In this document: one piece after another, positions 1 through 12,442 of the stretch | Layout of the letters: every line of letters starts with the position of its first letter | Numbering within the stretch: position 1 is the stretch's first letter | Assembly: GCF_028751545.1 (NCBI RefSeq) | Contig: NZ_CP071867.1 | Location: forward strand, 1,833,306-1,897,305 | Direction of reading: 5' to 3' | DNA: 64,000 nt | Origin: Gilliamella sp. B3022 | GTDB lineage: Bacteria > Pseudomonadota > Gammaproteobacteria > Enterobacterales > Orbaceae | Notes under the pieces: model-generated | What the model saw: only the letters and a program-made list of their open reading frames with translations | Told to the model about the DNA's origin: nothing | The model's database searches: none | Made by a program: the position numbers and the translations under genes

Positions 1-195
1 ATGTTCAATAATGCCATTCAAAATACTACCCAAAATTTAATTTAAATAACGTGATTGAAAATAACGATACATGATCATGTTATTATTGCTATCCATATCA
101 CACATAAGAATTACTTAAAATATCGTAATCAAAACCGTTTACATACGCAACACTTTATGAATTTAAAAGCCTCCTTTTTTAAAGGTGGTTTAGTT

Positions 196-1564
<1,369 letters not shown>

Positions 1565-2797
1565 ATGTCTCATTCAACCAATAGATTGATTCGTTTTTAT
1601 TTTAAAGTAGGGCTGATACCACAAATTGTATTAGGGTTAATTTTAGGTATCACTTTAGCTGCTCTTTCGAAAGATCTTGCGTTAGATATGTCCTTTATTG
1701 GATCACTTTTTATTAATGCTTTAAAATCAGTCGCTCCAATTTTAGTACTTATTTTAGTTATTGCATCAATATCCAACCACCAACATGGTAAACGCGCTAA
1801 TATGGGCGAACTTCTTACTCTTTATTTTTCTGGTATGATGTTGGCCGCTTTATTAGCAACCGTTGCTAGTTTTATTTTTCCTTCTGATATTTCCTTAGGT
1901 GATGCTGCTGACCAAATTAAATTAACTCCTCCAGGAAGTATTGTTGAAGTTTTAAAAACTTTGTTTAACAAAATGATAGACAATCCAGTTAATGCGCTTG
2001 TTAATGCTAATTATATTGGACTAATTATTTGGGGAGTTGGTATTGGGATTGCGTTAAGGCACTCAAGTGAAACAACCAAGACGATGATGAATGATCTTTC
2101 TTTAGCCATTTCATTCATTGTGAGAATTATTATTCGCTTTGCTCCATTGGGGGTTTTTGGTTTGGTTTCTTCAACACTTGCAGAAACAGGTTTTGGGGAA
2201 TTACTAAAATATGCCCATCTATTAATCGTATTAGTGTCTTGTATGTTAGTTGTGGCATTAATTATGAATCCTTTATTAGCTTATATTGTTATGCGTAAAA
2301 ATCCTTATCCACTGGTTTTAACTTCATTAAAAGATAGTGCTATTCCAGCTTTCTTTACTCGCAGTTCAGCGGCAAATATTCCTGTTAATATCGAAATTTG
2401 TAAAAAATTAAAAATGGATGAAGATACTTATTCCGTGGCCGTACCATTGGGTGCAGCAATTAATATGTCAGGTGCAGCAATTACTATCACTATTTTAACT
2501 TTAGCTACCGTAAATTCTTTGCATATAGAAGTTGATATTCTTTCTGCGGTATTACTTTGTATTGTGACGAGCATATGCGCGTGTGGTGCATCAGGAATCG
2601 CGGGGGGGTCTTTACTGCTCATTCCTGTAGCTTGCAGTATGTTTGGTATACCTAACGAAATTTCAGCTAAAGTCATTGGTATTGGTATAGCTATTGGTGT
2701 AATTCAAGATTCTGTTGAAACTGCGCTTAATTCATCAAGCGATGTTGTATTTATTGGTGCAGTATCAGAAAAAGTAAAGCGTAATAAAACAAAATAG
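1565..2797 (+). CDS. sstT: Serine/threonine:Na+ symporter SstT
   Basis: This is a 410-residue inner-membrane sodium-coupled symporter of the dicarboxylate/amino acid:cation (DAACS) family that imports L-serine and L-threonine. Family segments are conserved from end to end: [21 protein letters not shown] near residues 55-75, [12 protein letters not shown] in the first re-entrant hairpin region, [13 protein letters not shown] in TM7, [15 protein letters not shown] in the second hairpin and [14 protein letters not shown] near the C-terminus. Length matches E. coli SstT (about 414). A rho-independent terminator follows, so it is probably monocistronic. Confidence 0.96.
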   Translation: MSHSTNRLIRFYFKVGLIPQIVLGLILGITLAALSKDLALDMSFIGSLFINALKSVAPILVLILVIASISNHQHGKRANMGELLTLYFSGMMLAALLATVASFIFPSDISLGDAADQIKLTPPGSIVEVLKTLFNKMIDNPVNALVNANYIGLIIWGVGIGIALRHSSETTKTMMNDLSLAISFIVRIIIRFAPLGVFGLVSSTLAETGFGELLKYAHLLIVLVSCMLVVALIMNPLLAYIVMRKNPYPLVLTSLKDSAIPAFFTRSSAANIPVNIEICKKLKMDEDTYSVAVPLGAAINMSGAAITITILTLATVNSLHIEVDILSAVLLCIVTSICACGASGIAGGSLLLIPVACSMFGIPNEISAKVIGIGIAIGVIQDSVETALNSSSDVVFIGAVSEKVKRNKTK

Positions 2798-2844
2798 TTT
2801 GTAAAAATATAGAGTTATCAATTGGGTTTCACTTATATTAATTG

Positions 2845-2876
2845 CCTGACAAAATTATAATTTGTCAGGTTTTTTT
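2845..2876 (+). terminator. Rho-independent terminator of sstT
   Basis: A 9-bp perfect stem (CCTGACAAA at 2845-2853 and TTTGTCAGG at 2861-2869) with a 7-nt loop is followed directly by seven T residues. It lies 48 bases after the sstT stop. Confidence 0.9.
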
Positions 2877-2984
2877 ACAATACAACAAGTTTAGTTTATA
2901 GGCAAATTATTGCATTTATTGATATGACTATTTATCATAATTTAAAGCTCAATCATTTATATTCACGCAAAATGTTGGAACCTT

Positions 2985-3623
2985 ATGCCATTTAATCAAA
3001 ATACTTCTGCCTCGACGACTACGAGAAAAGGTAATACAAAAAAAGGTAATGAGACTAGATCTGCATTGATTCGTAGTGGAATTGAATTAATGACTACCTA
3101 TGGGTATATTTCATCAAATATTGAAAGTATCTTAAACCAAGTAGGTGTTCCCAAAGGCTCCTTTTATTATTACTTCAAAAGTAAGGAAGACTTTGGAAGA
3201 ACTATCATCGCTAGCTATGACAGTTTTTTTGCTCACAAATTAGATAAGCATTTAACCAATTCATCAATTGAATCAGCAATTGATCGAATTAAAGCTTTTT
3301 ACGAAGATGCAAAGCAAGGTATGGCAAAGTATGATTATCATCGAGGCTGTTTAATTGGTGAATTAATTCAAGAAGAATCGCTTTTACCTCAAGGTTATGC
3401 ATTATTGCTTGAACAGGTATTGCAAAGTTGGCAAATTAAAATAGAGAAATGTCTAGAATTAGCAAAAAATTCAGGAGAAATTAGCTCAAGAATTGATTGT
3501 AGATTATTAGCAGAATTTTTTTGGTTAGGTTGGGAAGGTGCAGTAACGCGAAGCAAATTGCTAAAAAAATCAGAACCGTTGGATACATTTATTACTACTT
3601 TCCTGAGTATGATTACCAAATAG
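2985..3623 (+). CDS. acuR: TetR-family repressor, AcuR-like
   Basis: This is a 212-residue TetR-type regulator. Residues 22-70 form the HTH domain, with the recognition part ILNQVGVPKGSFYYYFKSKEDFG. The C-terminal ligand domain has the AcuR/NemR hallmarks HRGCLIGELIQE (near 124-135) and FFWLGWEGAVTRSKL (near 179-193). These resemble AcuR of Rhodobacter, the acrylate-responsive repressor of acuI, as I recall its sequence. The cysteine in RGCLIG sits where NemR-type proteins carry a conserved Cys that could sense electrophiles. The next gene encodes an AcuI-type reductase, and two matching palindromes lie between the genes, so control of acuI is a strong inference. Confidence 0.85.
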   Translation: MPFNQNTSASTTTRKGNTKKGNETRSALIRSGIELMTTYGYISSNIESILNQVGVPKGSFYYYFKSKEDFGRTIIASYDSFFAHKLDKHLTNSSIESAIDRIKAFYEDAKQGMAKYDYHRGCLIGELIQEESLLPQGYALLLEQVLQSWQIKIEKCLELAKNSGEISSRIDCRLLAEFFWLGWEGAVTRSKLLKKSEPLDTFITTFLSMITK

Positions 3624-3682
3624 AATGTAACATTATAATTTATTGTAAATTTTTTATTTACACCTCGTAATAGTGCAATTTA

Positions 3683-3712
3683 TTGCTTTTTACTAGACAG
3701 TTGGTCTATAAT
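3683..3712 (+). promoter_or_regulatory. Predicted sigma-70 promoter of acuI
   Basis: TTGCTT (3683-3688), an 18-bp spacer and a consensus TATAAT (3707-3712) lie about 110 bases upstream of acuI. The first palindromic operator occupies the spacer and the first bases of the -10 box. The second covers the expected start point. Confidence 0.6.
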
Positions 3713-3730
3713 TTTTAGACCGTTCGTCTA
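3694..3730. promoter_or_regulatory. Two tandem palindromic operators, TAGAC-N5-GTCTA
   Basis: TAGACAGTTGGTCTA (3694-3708) and TAGACCGTTCGTCTA (3716-3730) are two copies of the same perfect 5+5 inverted repeat. Their centres are 22 bp apart, about two helical turns, so dimers would bind the same DNA face. TAGAC half-sites are typical of NemR/AcuR-type TetR regulators. The position over the -10 and start of the acuI promoter implies repression by the upstream acuR product. Confidence 0.75.
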
Positions 3731-3825
3731 TTAATGGCGATTAAATTACCTAACTGACGTGCTAAATTTCTTCGGTTAATTATTCATTCATTGGTTTATC
3801 ATTCATTACACAATAAGGAATCTGT

Positions 3826-4821
3826 ATGTCATTCAATGCTATTATTCTAGAAAACAATGAAGTTACTGGGTTTTCCCAATCTTTAAAAATCTTAACTAAA
3901 CAACAATTAATGCAACAACAAGGCGATACCTTAGTAAAAATACACTATTCAAATATTAATTATAAAGATGCATTAGCATTGACTAATAAAAGTCCTATTG
4001 TTAGGCAATGGCCAATGGTACCGGGTATTGATGGTGTAGGGACGGTAATTGAATGTCAAAGCGGTCGTTACCAATCCGGTGATTTGGTTATTCTAAATGG
4101 TTGGGGATGCGGTGAAACACACTGGGGTTGTCTTGCTCAATATGCCCATTTGAAATCAGATTGGTTAATCCCGTTACCAAGCAATCTTACTCCTCATCAA
4201 TCAATGACTATTGGTACTGCAGGATATACGGCTGCTTTATGTGTTGGGCGTGTAGTTGATTTCGGTGTTAAGCCAGAAGATGGTAAAGTTTTAGTAACAG
4301 GAGCGACAGGTGGTGTGGGTTCAGTTGCAATCGCGTTATTAAGTAAATTAGGTTATCGGGTTACTGCTTCTACAAGTAAAGTGATGGATGTAGATTATCT
4401 GCGTAAACTGGGCGCAGCCGAAATTCTTGATAGCCAATCTTTGAAAGAGCCAAATAGACCACTACAAAAAGAGTTATGGTCAGCAGCAATCGATGTCGTT
4501 GGTTCCTATACGTTAGCTAACATTTGTGCACAGACTCGATACGGAGGTATTGTCACCTGTTGTGGTCTTGCACAAGGTATTGATTTCCCCGCAACGGTTG
4601 CACCGTTTATTTTACGAGGAGTAACATTAGCTGGTGTTGATAGTGTGATGGTAAATTATGATGCACGAATTGCCGCTTGGCAATCAATAGTACAAAACTT
4701 TGACGAAAAACTGTTTTCTCTTATCGGTAAAACAATTACGTTAAATGAATGTTCTAGCGTAGCTAATAAACTGATAGCTGGACAAATTAAAGGTCGTTTT
4801 GTGGTTGATGTTAATCGATAA
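3826..4821 (+). CDS. acuI: Acrylyl-CoA reductase AcuI/YhdH family (MDR)
   Basis: This is a 331-residue zinc-independent medium-chain reductase that uses NADPH to reduce acrylyl-CoA to propionyl-CoA, removing toxic acryloyl compounds. Seen in sequence: the N-terminal GroES-like domain (YSNINYKDALALT, VPGIDGVGTV), then the Rossmann domain with GATGGVGSVAIALL near residues 161-174, and an NADP-type arm (TASTSK). Length matches E. coli YhdH/AcuI (324-330). The ribosome binding site is AAGGAA just before the ATG. It sits behind its own promoter and tandem operators, downstream of the AcuR-like repressor. Confidence 0.93.
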   Translation: MSFNAIILENNEVTGFSQSLKILTKQQLMQQQGDTLVKIHYSNINYKDALALTNKSPIVRQWPMVPGIDGVGTVIECQSGRYQSGDLVILNGWGCGETHWGCLAQYAHLKSDWLIPLPSNLTPHQSMTIGTAGYTAALCVGRVVDFGVKPEDGKVLVTGATGGVGSVAIALLSKLGYRVTASTSKVMDVDYLRKLGAAEILDSQSLKEPNRPLQKELWSAAIDVVGSYTLANICAQTRYGGIVTCCGLAQGIDFPATVAPFILRGVTLAGVDSVMVNYDARIAAWQSIVQNFDEKLFSLIGKTITLNECSSVANKLIAGQIKGRFVVDVNR

Positions 4822-5062
4822 CGTAAAAATATCATCATAAATTTTCGATAATTCAGCGGTATAGAAAAGTTACCGCTCATTCAAGTTAAATAAATAGCCG
4901 ATTTTAATATAAACCTAAAAAAAATTAATTAAGTAATAAACCTTGTATTTTTTGTTAAATCAGACTAAATTTAATTTACATAAGCTATTTTGAACATGAA
5001 GTTCGCAAAGATCCTTTAAAATCGTCAATATTTTATGAGTTATTTAAAAGGGGGAATGTGAT

Positions 5063-5290
5063 ATGCCTTATCAAACCCGAGATGATCTACCAGAATCTGT
5101 TCGGCATGTTTTACCTGCCCATGCTCAGGATATTTTTAAAGAAGCATTTAATAGTGCCATAAAAGAGTATCAAGATCCTAAAAAAAGACGAGACAATAGT
5201 TCGCCTGAGCAAGTTGCTTTTCGTGTTGCTTGGTCGGCGGTTGAAAAGCTATATCATAAAGATGAAAACGGCAAATGGGTCGCGAAATAG
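5063..5290 (+). CDS. chaB: ChaB family protein
   Basis: This is a 75-residue acidic/basic soluble protein. The ChaB signature runs from the start (MPYQTRDDLPESVRHVLP, then AQDIFKEAFNSA and VAWSAVEKLY) and matches E. coli ChaB over its whole length. In E. coli it lies next to the Ca2+/H+ antiporter gene chaA and was named a cation transport regulator; its biochemical role is unsettled. Here it stands alone without chaA or chaC. The strong site GGGGGAATG precedes the ATG. Confidence 0.93.
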   Translation: MPYQTRDDLPESVRHVLPAHAQDIFKEAFNSAIKEYQDPKKRRDNSSPEQVAFRVAWSAVEKLYHKDENGKWVAK

Positions 5291-7467
<2,177 letters not shown>

Positions 7468-7492
7468 CGATTTAAATTCATTAGGAGAAGTT

Positions 7493-7810
7493 ATGAGAAA
7501 AGCGTTAATTATTTGTGCAGCCGGTATGTCATCATCGCTTATGGCTAAAAAGGTAACTGAATATTTCGCCTGCAAAAACATACCAATTGAACTTGATGCG
7601 GTATCAGCAACTGAAGGTAGTAATAAAATAAAAAATAGTGATTTTTCACTGTTTTTAATTAGCCCTCAGACCATGATGATGTTTGATAAATTAAAAGCAT
7701 TAGGTGATGAAGTAGGTAAACCAGTCATCAGTATTCCATTTCAAGCTTATATTCCTATTCAATCTGGTGTAGAGCAATTAGCTAAATTAGTTGAGGACAA
7801 TATTAATTAA
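7493..7810 (+). CDS. PTS EIIB, lactose/cellobiose family
   Basis: This is a 105-residue cytosolic phosphocarrier. The phosphorylated cysteine is Cys8 in LIICAAGMSSSLMAKK, the classic P-loop of the lactose/cellobiose IIB family. The frame is open upstream into bglA, but AGGAGAAG (7483-7490) places the start at 7493. It follows bglA by 25 bases and should pass phosphate from EIIA (9973) to sugar bound by EIIC (10838). Confidence 0.93.
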   Translation: MRKALIICAAGMSSSLMAKKVTEYFACKNIPIELDAVSATEGSNKIKNSDFSLFLISPQTMMMFDKLKALGDEVGKPVISIPFQAYIPIQSGVEQLAKLVEDNIN

Positions 7811-7842
7811 AACATAAAAGATCCGATTTTACCTTTTTTAAC

Positions 7843-7876
7843 ATGATGCGATTGTTTGATTAAAAGATCGCATCAT
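7843..7876. repeat. 10-bp perfect inverted repeat in the PTS operon
   Basis: ATGATGCGAT (7843-7852) and ATCGCATCAT (7867-7876) flank a 14-nt loop between EIIB and the activator gene. There is no T-tract on either strand, so it is not a normal terminator. It may be an RNA hairpin for differential expression, or an operator for the activator encoded just downstream. Confidence 0.5.
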
Positions 7877-7960
7877 AAAAATGGTTCCAATCTTTAATCG
7901 CCTTATTAATAATTTACTCCTTTTGGATAGATTTAGCTAATAACTTAGGTATAGTAGATA

Positions 7961-9970
7961 ATGATAAAACATAAACAACGAGAACTCATTAGTTTACTAG
8001 TTCGTTCTAAAAATGGATATAAAAGTAGTCAAGAACTTGCTACGGAATTATCGTTATCTGATCGTACCGTACGTACTTATCTTAAAGATTTAAAAACTTT
8101 GATTGAATGTAATGGGGGGAATATAGTTAGTAAGCAAGGATATGGCTTTCAGTTAAAGATTTTAGATAGAACTTCGTTTAACTTATTTTTAATTGAACAT
8201 CATTTATTTGATAAAAATATTGAACAATCCCAATGTCGTGAAGCCAGTGAGCGAAAGCATTTTATCCTCAATTTGTTGTTACTTGAGAGCCAAAAAGTTG
8301 ATATTGAGGATTTATCGGAACAGCTATTTATTAGTTCATCACAATTAAACAAAGATATTGCTGAAATAAAATCTCAATTACTGACTTATGAATTAACCCT
8401 TAAAAAAAATCGATCTTTAATTTTTGTCGATGGCGAAGAAAAAGCCAAACGCCATTTTATAATGAGTTACTTTTTTCATGAAGATTCAATTAATTTTTTA
8501 CACCATTTATCTTATTTCAATCAATCTTGTGAAGCCATTAGTTTTGATACACTCACCATCATTATTTTAGATGAGTGTCGTGAAGCACATATCAAATTAT
8601 CTGATGTTATGATTCAAAATATTGTTTTGCATCTATCACTGAGCATTAAGCGTTTACAATCAGGGCTTTCTATTCAAAATCTCAACTTACCCGTTTCAAC
8701 CAATACAACAGTTGAATATCATGTCGCCTATAAAATCATTGCACGTATTGAATCAATAATTGGTTTTCACTTTCCAAAACAAGAGCAAATGTATCTTACT
8801 TTGCATTTGATGAGTAAATCCAATTTAATTCAAGATGTTCTTGATGATGATCTCTGCTCTTCATTAACTAACTTACTTCTAAAAATTCAACAAGAGACTA
8901 CTTACCCTTTTTGGCATGATGAACAATTGAAGAATGGACTTATTCAACACTTAAAGCCCATGTTAGTGCGTTTAGAGCAGAATATAAAATTGGAAAACCC
9001 ACTAATTGATGAAATTAAGAGTCAATATTTTGACGTTTTTGTATTAGTTAAACATTATTTAAGCCAATTACCAAATTTGCATAAATATGAGGTTAATGAT
9101 GATGAATGGGGGTATTTGGCATTGCATTTTTTAGCTTCGCTTGAAAAGTTAAAAAATGAACAAAAAGTTAAAGTTTTGATCATCTGTGCAACAGGATTAG
9201 GCAGTGCGCAATTACTAAAAAATCGGGTCGAAAGCGAATTTGATGAGCGTGTAAAAATAGTTGCAACACGTGGTTATTATGAGATTGAACCCGAAATGAT
9301 AAATGACATTGACTTTATTATTTCTTCCGTTGACTTATCATCGAAAGTATTTAAAGTGCCCGTATTTCATGTATCGGTATTCTTTTGTGAAGAAGACGTT
9401 CAAGCAATTCGTCGATATCTTTCTCATAGACAAGTGCCGAATTTATTACTAAAAGATGCCTTATTACGAACAACGGATCACAAAAAACAAAATCATTTGA
9501 ATTATATTTCTCAGATTTTTGATGATATTGTCGCCGATTATTTTCATTTGTGTCAACAAAAGCCAGATAAACAAACGTTATTAAATCATTTACTTGATTC
9601 ATTATCAGTTAATGAAGAAAAAAACTTCAAGCATGAGATGAAAAAGCAAATGGAAAAACGTATGACTATAGGCGAAATACTTTTTAGTCCAACCATTGTA
9701 GTTCCGCATCCAGCTATACCTGTTGGTAAAATAACGAAAATAGCCATTGCCGTAATACCCGATGGTTTGTTTTGGGATGAAGATTATCAGGATATTAAGT
9801 TTGTTTTTATGATCTCTCCATCAATTTATCAAAATTCCAACTTAGCTATGATGACAAAAGCAATTATTAACTTAATTGATGATTTATCCATGCAACAAGC
9901 GATGTTGGAAATTTCAGATTTTAATCAATTTAAATCACTTTTTATCCAATTAATTAAAAAAGGAGCGTAG
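7961..9970 (+). CDS. PRD-containing PTS-controlled transcriptional activator (LicR/CelR-like)
   Basis: This is a 669-residue regulator with an N-terminal HTH (residues 5-60, SSQELATELSLSDRTVRTYLKDL), a second Mga-like HTH (about 95-165), two PRDs (about 190-280 and 300-400, with His in IVLHLSLS and LALHFLAS), an EIIB-like domain with Cys409 in IICATGLGSAQLL, and a C-terminal EIIA-like domain with His583 in VVPHPAIP. In this family, phosphorylation by HPr and the cognate EIIB reports sugar availability and sets activator state. It lies within the operon between EIIB and EIIA, so it probably activates the operon and amplifies its own synthesis. The stop lies two bases before the EIIA start. Confidence 0.9.
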   Translation: MIKHKQRELISLLVRSKNGYKSSQELATELSLSDRTVRTYLKDLKTLIECNGGNIVSKQGYGFQLKILDRTSFNLFLIEHHLFDKNIEQSQCREASERKHFILNLLLLESQKVDIEDLSEQLFISSSQLNKDIAEIKSQLLTYELTLKKNRSLIFVDGEEKAKRHFIMSYFFHEDSINFLHHLSYFNQSCEAISFDTLTIIILDECREAHIKLSDVMIQNIVLHLSLSIKRLQSGLSIQNLNLPVSTNTTVEYHVAYKIIARIESIIGFHFPKQEQMYLTLHLMSKSNLIQDVLDDDLCSSLTNLLLKIQQETTYPFWHDEQLKNGLIQHLKPMLVRLEQNIKLENPLIDEIKSQYFDVFVLVKHYLSQLPNLHKYEVNDDEWGYLALHFLASLEKLKNEQKVKVLIICATGLGSAQLLKNRVESEFDERVKIVATRGYYEIEPEMINDIDFIISSVDLSSKVFKVPVFHVSVFFCEEDVQAIRRYLSHRQVPNLLLKDALLRTTDHKKQNHLNYISQIFDDIVADYFHLCQQKPDKQTLLNHLLDSLSVNEEKNFKHEMKKQMEKRMTIGEILFSPTIVVPHPAIPVGKITKIAIAVIPDGLFWDEDYQDIKFVFMISPSIYQNSNLAMMTKAIINLIDDLSMQQAMLEISDFNQFKSLFIQLIKKGA

Positions 9971-9972
9971 CA

Positions 9973-10314
9973 ATGAATGACAATATGAGCTCAGAAGATA
10001 TTCAAATTACCGCTTTCAATATTATTTTGCATAGTGGTAATGCTAAAACCAAAATCCATTCCTCTTTCGAATCAATGAGAAATTCTAAGTTTGATAAGGC
10101 AAATCAGCTTTTAGAAGAGGCGAATGAAGAAATTTTAGAAGCCCATAAATCACAAACAGAGTTACTTCAGTCTTATGCAAATGGGACTAAAATTGAGATG
10201 GAAATTATTATGGTTCATGCTCAAGATCATTTAATGACCACAATGACTCTTCGTGAAATTGCAATTGAGATGTCTTATCTATACCAAAATATATACAAGT
10301 TATCAAATCAATAA
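9973..10314 (+). CDS. PTS EIIA, lactose/cellobiose family
   Basis: This is a 113-residue cytosolic phosphocarrier, predicted all-helical and trimeric as in the family. The phosphorylated residue is His82 in MVHAQDHLMT, the family signature. It starts two bases after the activator gene, whose last codons carry the ribosome binding site (AGGAG), so translation is coupled. Confidence 0.93.
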   Translation: MNDNMSSEDIQITAFNIILHSGNAKTKIHSSFESMRNSKFDKANQLLEEANEEILEAHKSQTELLQSYANGTKIEMEIIMVHAQDHLMTTMTLREIAIEMSYLYQNIYKLSNQ

Positions 10315-10325
10315 AGAGGTTAGTG

Positions 10326-10823
10326 ATGAATACTCCACTAGAAAACCAATTTAAGATGCATAAACAAATCAGTATGACTAGTCTCTATTTTAATCGCTTT
10401 TTAGCAGTTCGTTATACCACAGCATTTTTTCTATTTTTGAATCTTTACTGGACAATTTTTTTGATGGGAAGCTTATCAATAGCTATCTTATTACCACTCA
10501 TACTCATTATTCTTGCTACCTTAACCAGTGTCGAGCAAATTAAACTTTATCGGAGTCATCAAAACCATTTACGATATGCTAGTCTTTTCTATCGAATGAT
10601 GTTGATAAGTGGCATTATGCTCATTGTTTCAATTTATACTCCATTATTTTACTTTTTCTTTCCATTTTTAAAATATTCCCAAGAGGCTTTAAAAGTATTA
10701 GTAAGTATTTTGGCAGTAAGTTTAGTTTTTACAATTTTTATACTGATTAAACTGAAAAAGATTGAGCGTAATGAGGACAAACATTTTAAGAGAATTCAAG
10801 CTTATCAAGAAATCATTAATTAA
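10326..10823 (+). CDS. Unknown four-TM membrane protein in the PTS operon
   Basis: This is a 165-residue protein I do not recognise. Four hydrophobic segments are visible (about residues 27-46, 48-66, 90-110 and 122-143), with basic linkers and a charged C-terminal tail (LKKIERNEDKHFKRIQ), so both ends are probably cytosolic. The site AGAGGT fits the ATG at 10326 better than the in-frame GTG just before it. It lies 11 bases after EIIA and 14 before EIIC, clearly co-transcribed. Position suggests a PTS accessory subunit, but no catalytic or binding motif is visible. Confidence 0.75.
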   Translation: MNTPLENQFKMHKQISMTSLYFNRFLAVRYTTAFFLFLNLYWTIFLMGSLSIAILLPLILIILATLTSVEQIKLYRSHQNHLRYASLFYRMMLISGIMLIVSIYTPLFYFFFPFLKYSQEALKVLVSILAVSLVFTIFILIKLKKIERNEDKHFKRIQAYQEIIN

Positions 10824-10837
10824 ATGAGGAAAACAAA

Positions 10838-12181
10838 ATGAATAACGGATTTGTGTTGTTACAAAAATATTTAATGACTCCGATGGCGAAAATATCGCAG
10901 TTTAAAATTGTTCGAGCAGTAATGGCGGCGGGAATGGCATCAGTTCCTTTTTGCATTGTGGGATCGATGTTTTTAGTATTTAATACCTTACCGATGACAT
11001 TTATGGGATTAGAAACCGCTTTTGAAAATTCTGTTTTCAAAATAAGAGATCTTTATATGATAGCTAACACTGCAACAATGGGCATATTAGCGCTTTATTT
11101 TAACATTGTTGTTGGTTATGAATTAACTAAAATTGAGGAAGAAGAAACAGGCTTAAAAGTTAATGCCCTTAATGGTGCAATGCTATCTGTTTTCGCTTTC
11201 ATTATGACATTGCCAGAATTAGTTATGCAAAATGGAACGATAGTTTTATATAATGACCAAAATGAAGCCGTCTATAACGGATTAAGTCTAAACCCTTTTG
11301 TTGTTAGGTTAGGAACTTCAGGTATTTTTATTGCAATTGTTATGGCAATTTTAGCCACACAACTTTATTTTATGTGTGTACGTCGTAATTGGGTGGTTAA
11401 AATGCCTGAAACCGTTCCATTGGGGGTATCACGATCATTTACTGCACTTATACCAACATTCGTCATCGCATTTGCAATTATTATTTTAAACGGTATTTTG
11501 ATTTATTTTGGTACCGACATTTTTAATATCATCGGTATTCCATTTATCTTCGTAACCAATTTAACTAAAAGCTGGCTTGGTATTATGGTGATACTATTTT
11601 TAATCCATGCTCTTTGGGTTGTTGGTATTCACGGCGCAAGTATCATTGGTGCATTTATTACACCGATAATGCTTACCAATATGAATGAAAATGTTGGCGG
11701 AGCAGCAATTCCGTTTGCTGGAGAATTTAATAACTCCTTAGTAATTTTAGGTGGTTCAGGTTCAACACTTCTTATGACATTCTTTATTGCTTTTTGTGCT
11801 AAATCAAGCCAATTAAAGATTTTAGGTCGTGCATCTGCCGTTCCTGCGATATTTAATATTAATGAACCAATTATTTTTGGTATGCCTATTGTATATAACC
11901 CATATCTAGCTTTACCATTTTTATTAGCACCAATGGCATGTGGTACTCTGGGCTATTTTGCTATCAATTATGGCTTTATGAATCCAATCATTGCGTTAAT
12001 ACCTTGGCCTTCTCCAATGGGATTAGGTGCATTTATTGGGACTGGTGGTGATTATCGTGCTATATTTGTGGCCATACTTTCTGCAATCTTGGCTCTACTA
12101 ATTTATCTTCCATTTGTAAAAATTTATGATAATAAGCTTTATAAAGAAGAAAAAGCCAAAATTGGAAATCAAGAACAATGA
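10838..12181 (+). CDS. PTS EIIC, cellobiose/beta-glucoside permease
   Basis: This is a 447-residue inner-membrane sugar channel of the lactose/cellobiose IIC family (CelB/ChbC type) with about ten hydrophobic segments. Family motifs are WVVGIHGASIIGAF (near residue 260) and NINEPIIFGMPIVYNP (near 345), the latter holding the conserved Glu implicated in sugar binding. It is the last large gene of the operon. Its stop overlaps an ATG (ATGA) that opens an 11-codon frame ending at 12213, inside the likely terminator. Confidence 0.94.
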   Translation: MNNGFVLLQKYLMTPMAKISQFKIVRAVMAAGMASVPFCIVGSMFLVFNTLPMTFMGLETAFENSVFKIRDLYMIANTATMGILALYFNIVVGYELTKIEEEETGLKVNALNGAMLSVFAFIMTLPELVMQNGTIVLYNDQNEAVYNGLSLNPFVVRLGTSGIFIAIVMAILATQLYFMCVRRNWVVKMPETVPLGVSRSFTALIPTFVIAFAIIILNGILIYFGTDIFNIIGIPFIFVTNLTKSWLGIMVILFLIHALWVVGIHGASIIGAFITPIMLTNMNENVGGAAIPFAGEFNNSLVILGGSGSTLLMTFFIAFCAKSSQLKILGRASAVPAIFNINEPIIFGMPIVYNPYLALPFLLAPMACGTLGYFAINYGFMNPIIALIPWPSPMGLGAFIGTGGDYRAIFVAILSAILALLIYLPFVKIYDNKLYKEEKAKIGNQEQ

Positions 12182-12202
12182 GCTTAATTGCTGATGAATT
12201 GA

Positions 12203-12249
12203 AAAGAGTGTAGATAATTGTATGTGATTAATTACGCTCTTTCTATTTT
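12203..12249 (+). terminator. Likely terminator of the beta-glucoside operon
   Basis: AAAGAGTGT (12203-12211) pairs with ACGCTCTTT (12234-12242), nine pairs including one G-U, with a long AT-rich loop that can pair further. The tail CTATTTT is weak but T-rich. It lies 22 bases after the EIIC stop. Confidence 0.5.
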
Positions 12250-12442
12250 CCTGAGTTTCTACCTGAAAAGTAAATAAAGCCCAAAGTTAGATTATCCTGA
12301 TTTTATTGTTGATTATTATTTGCTCACATCCTTGATTTTATATGGTACGTTGATTAATAGCTTTTCATTAAATACACAATCTCAAGTTTATTTATTTTTT
12401 ATTTATGGGAAGAAATTAATCATTTATTTTAGGAGATCTAAA

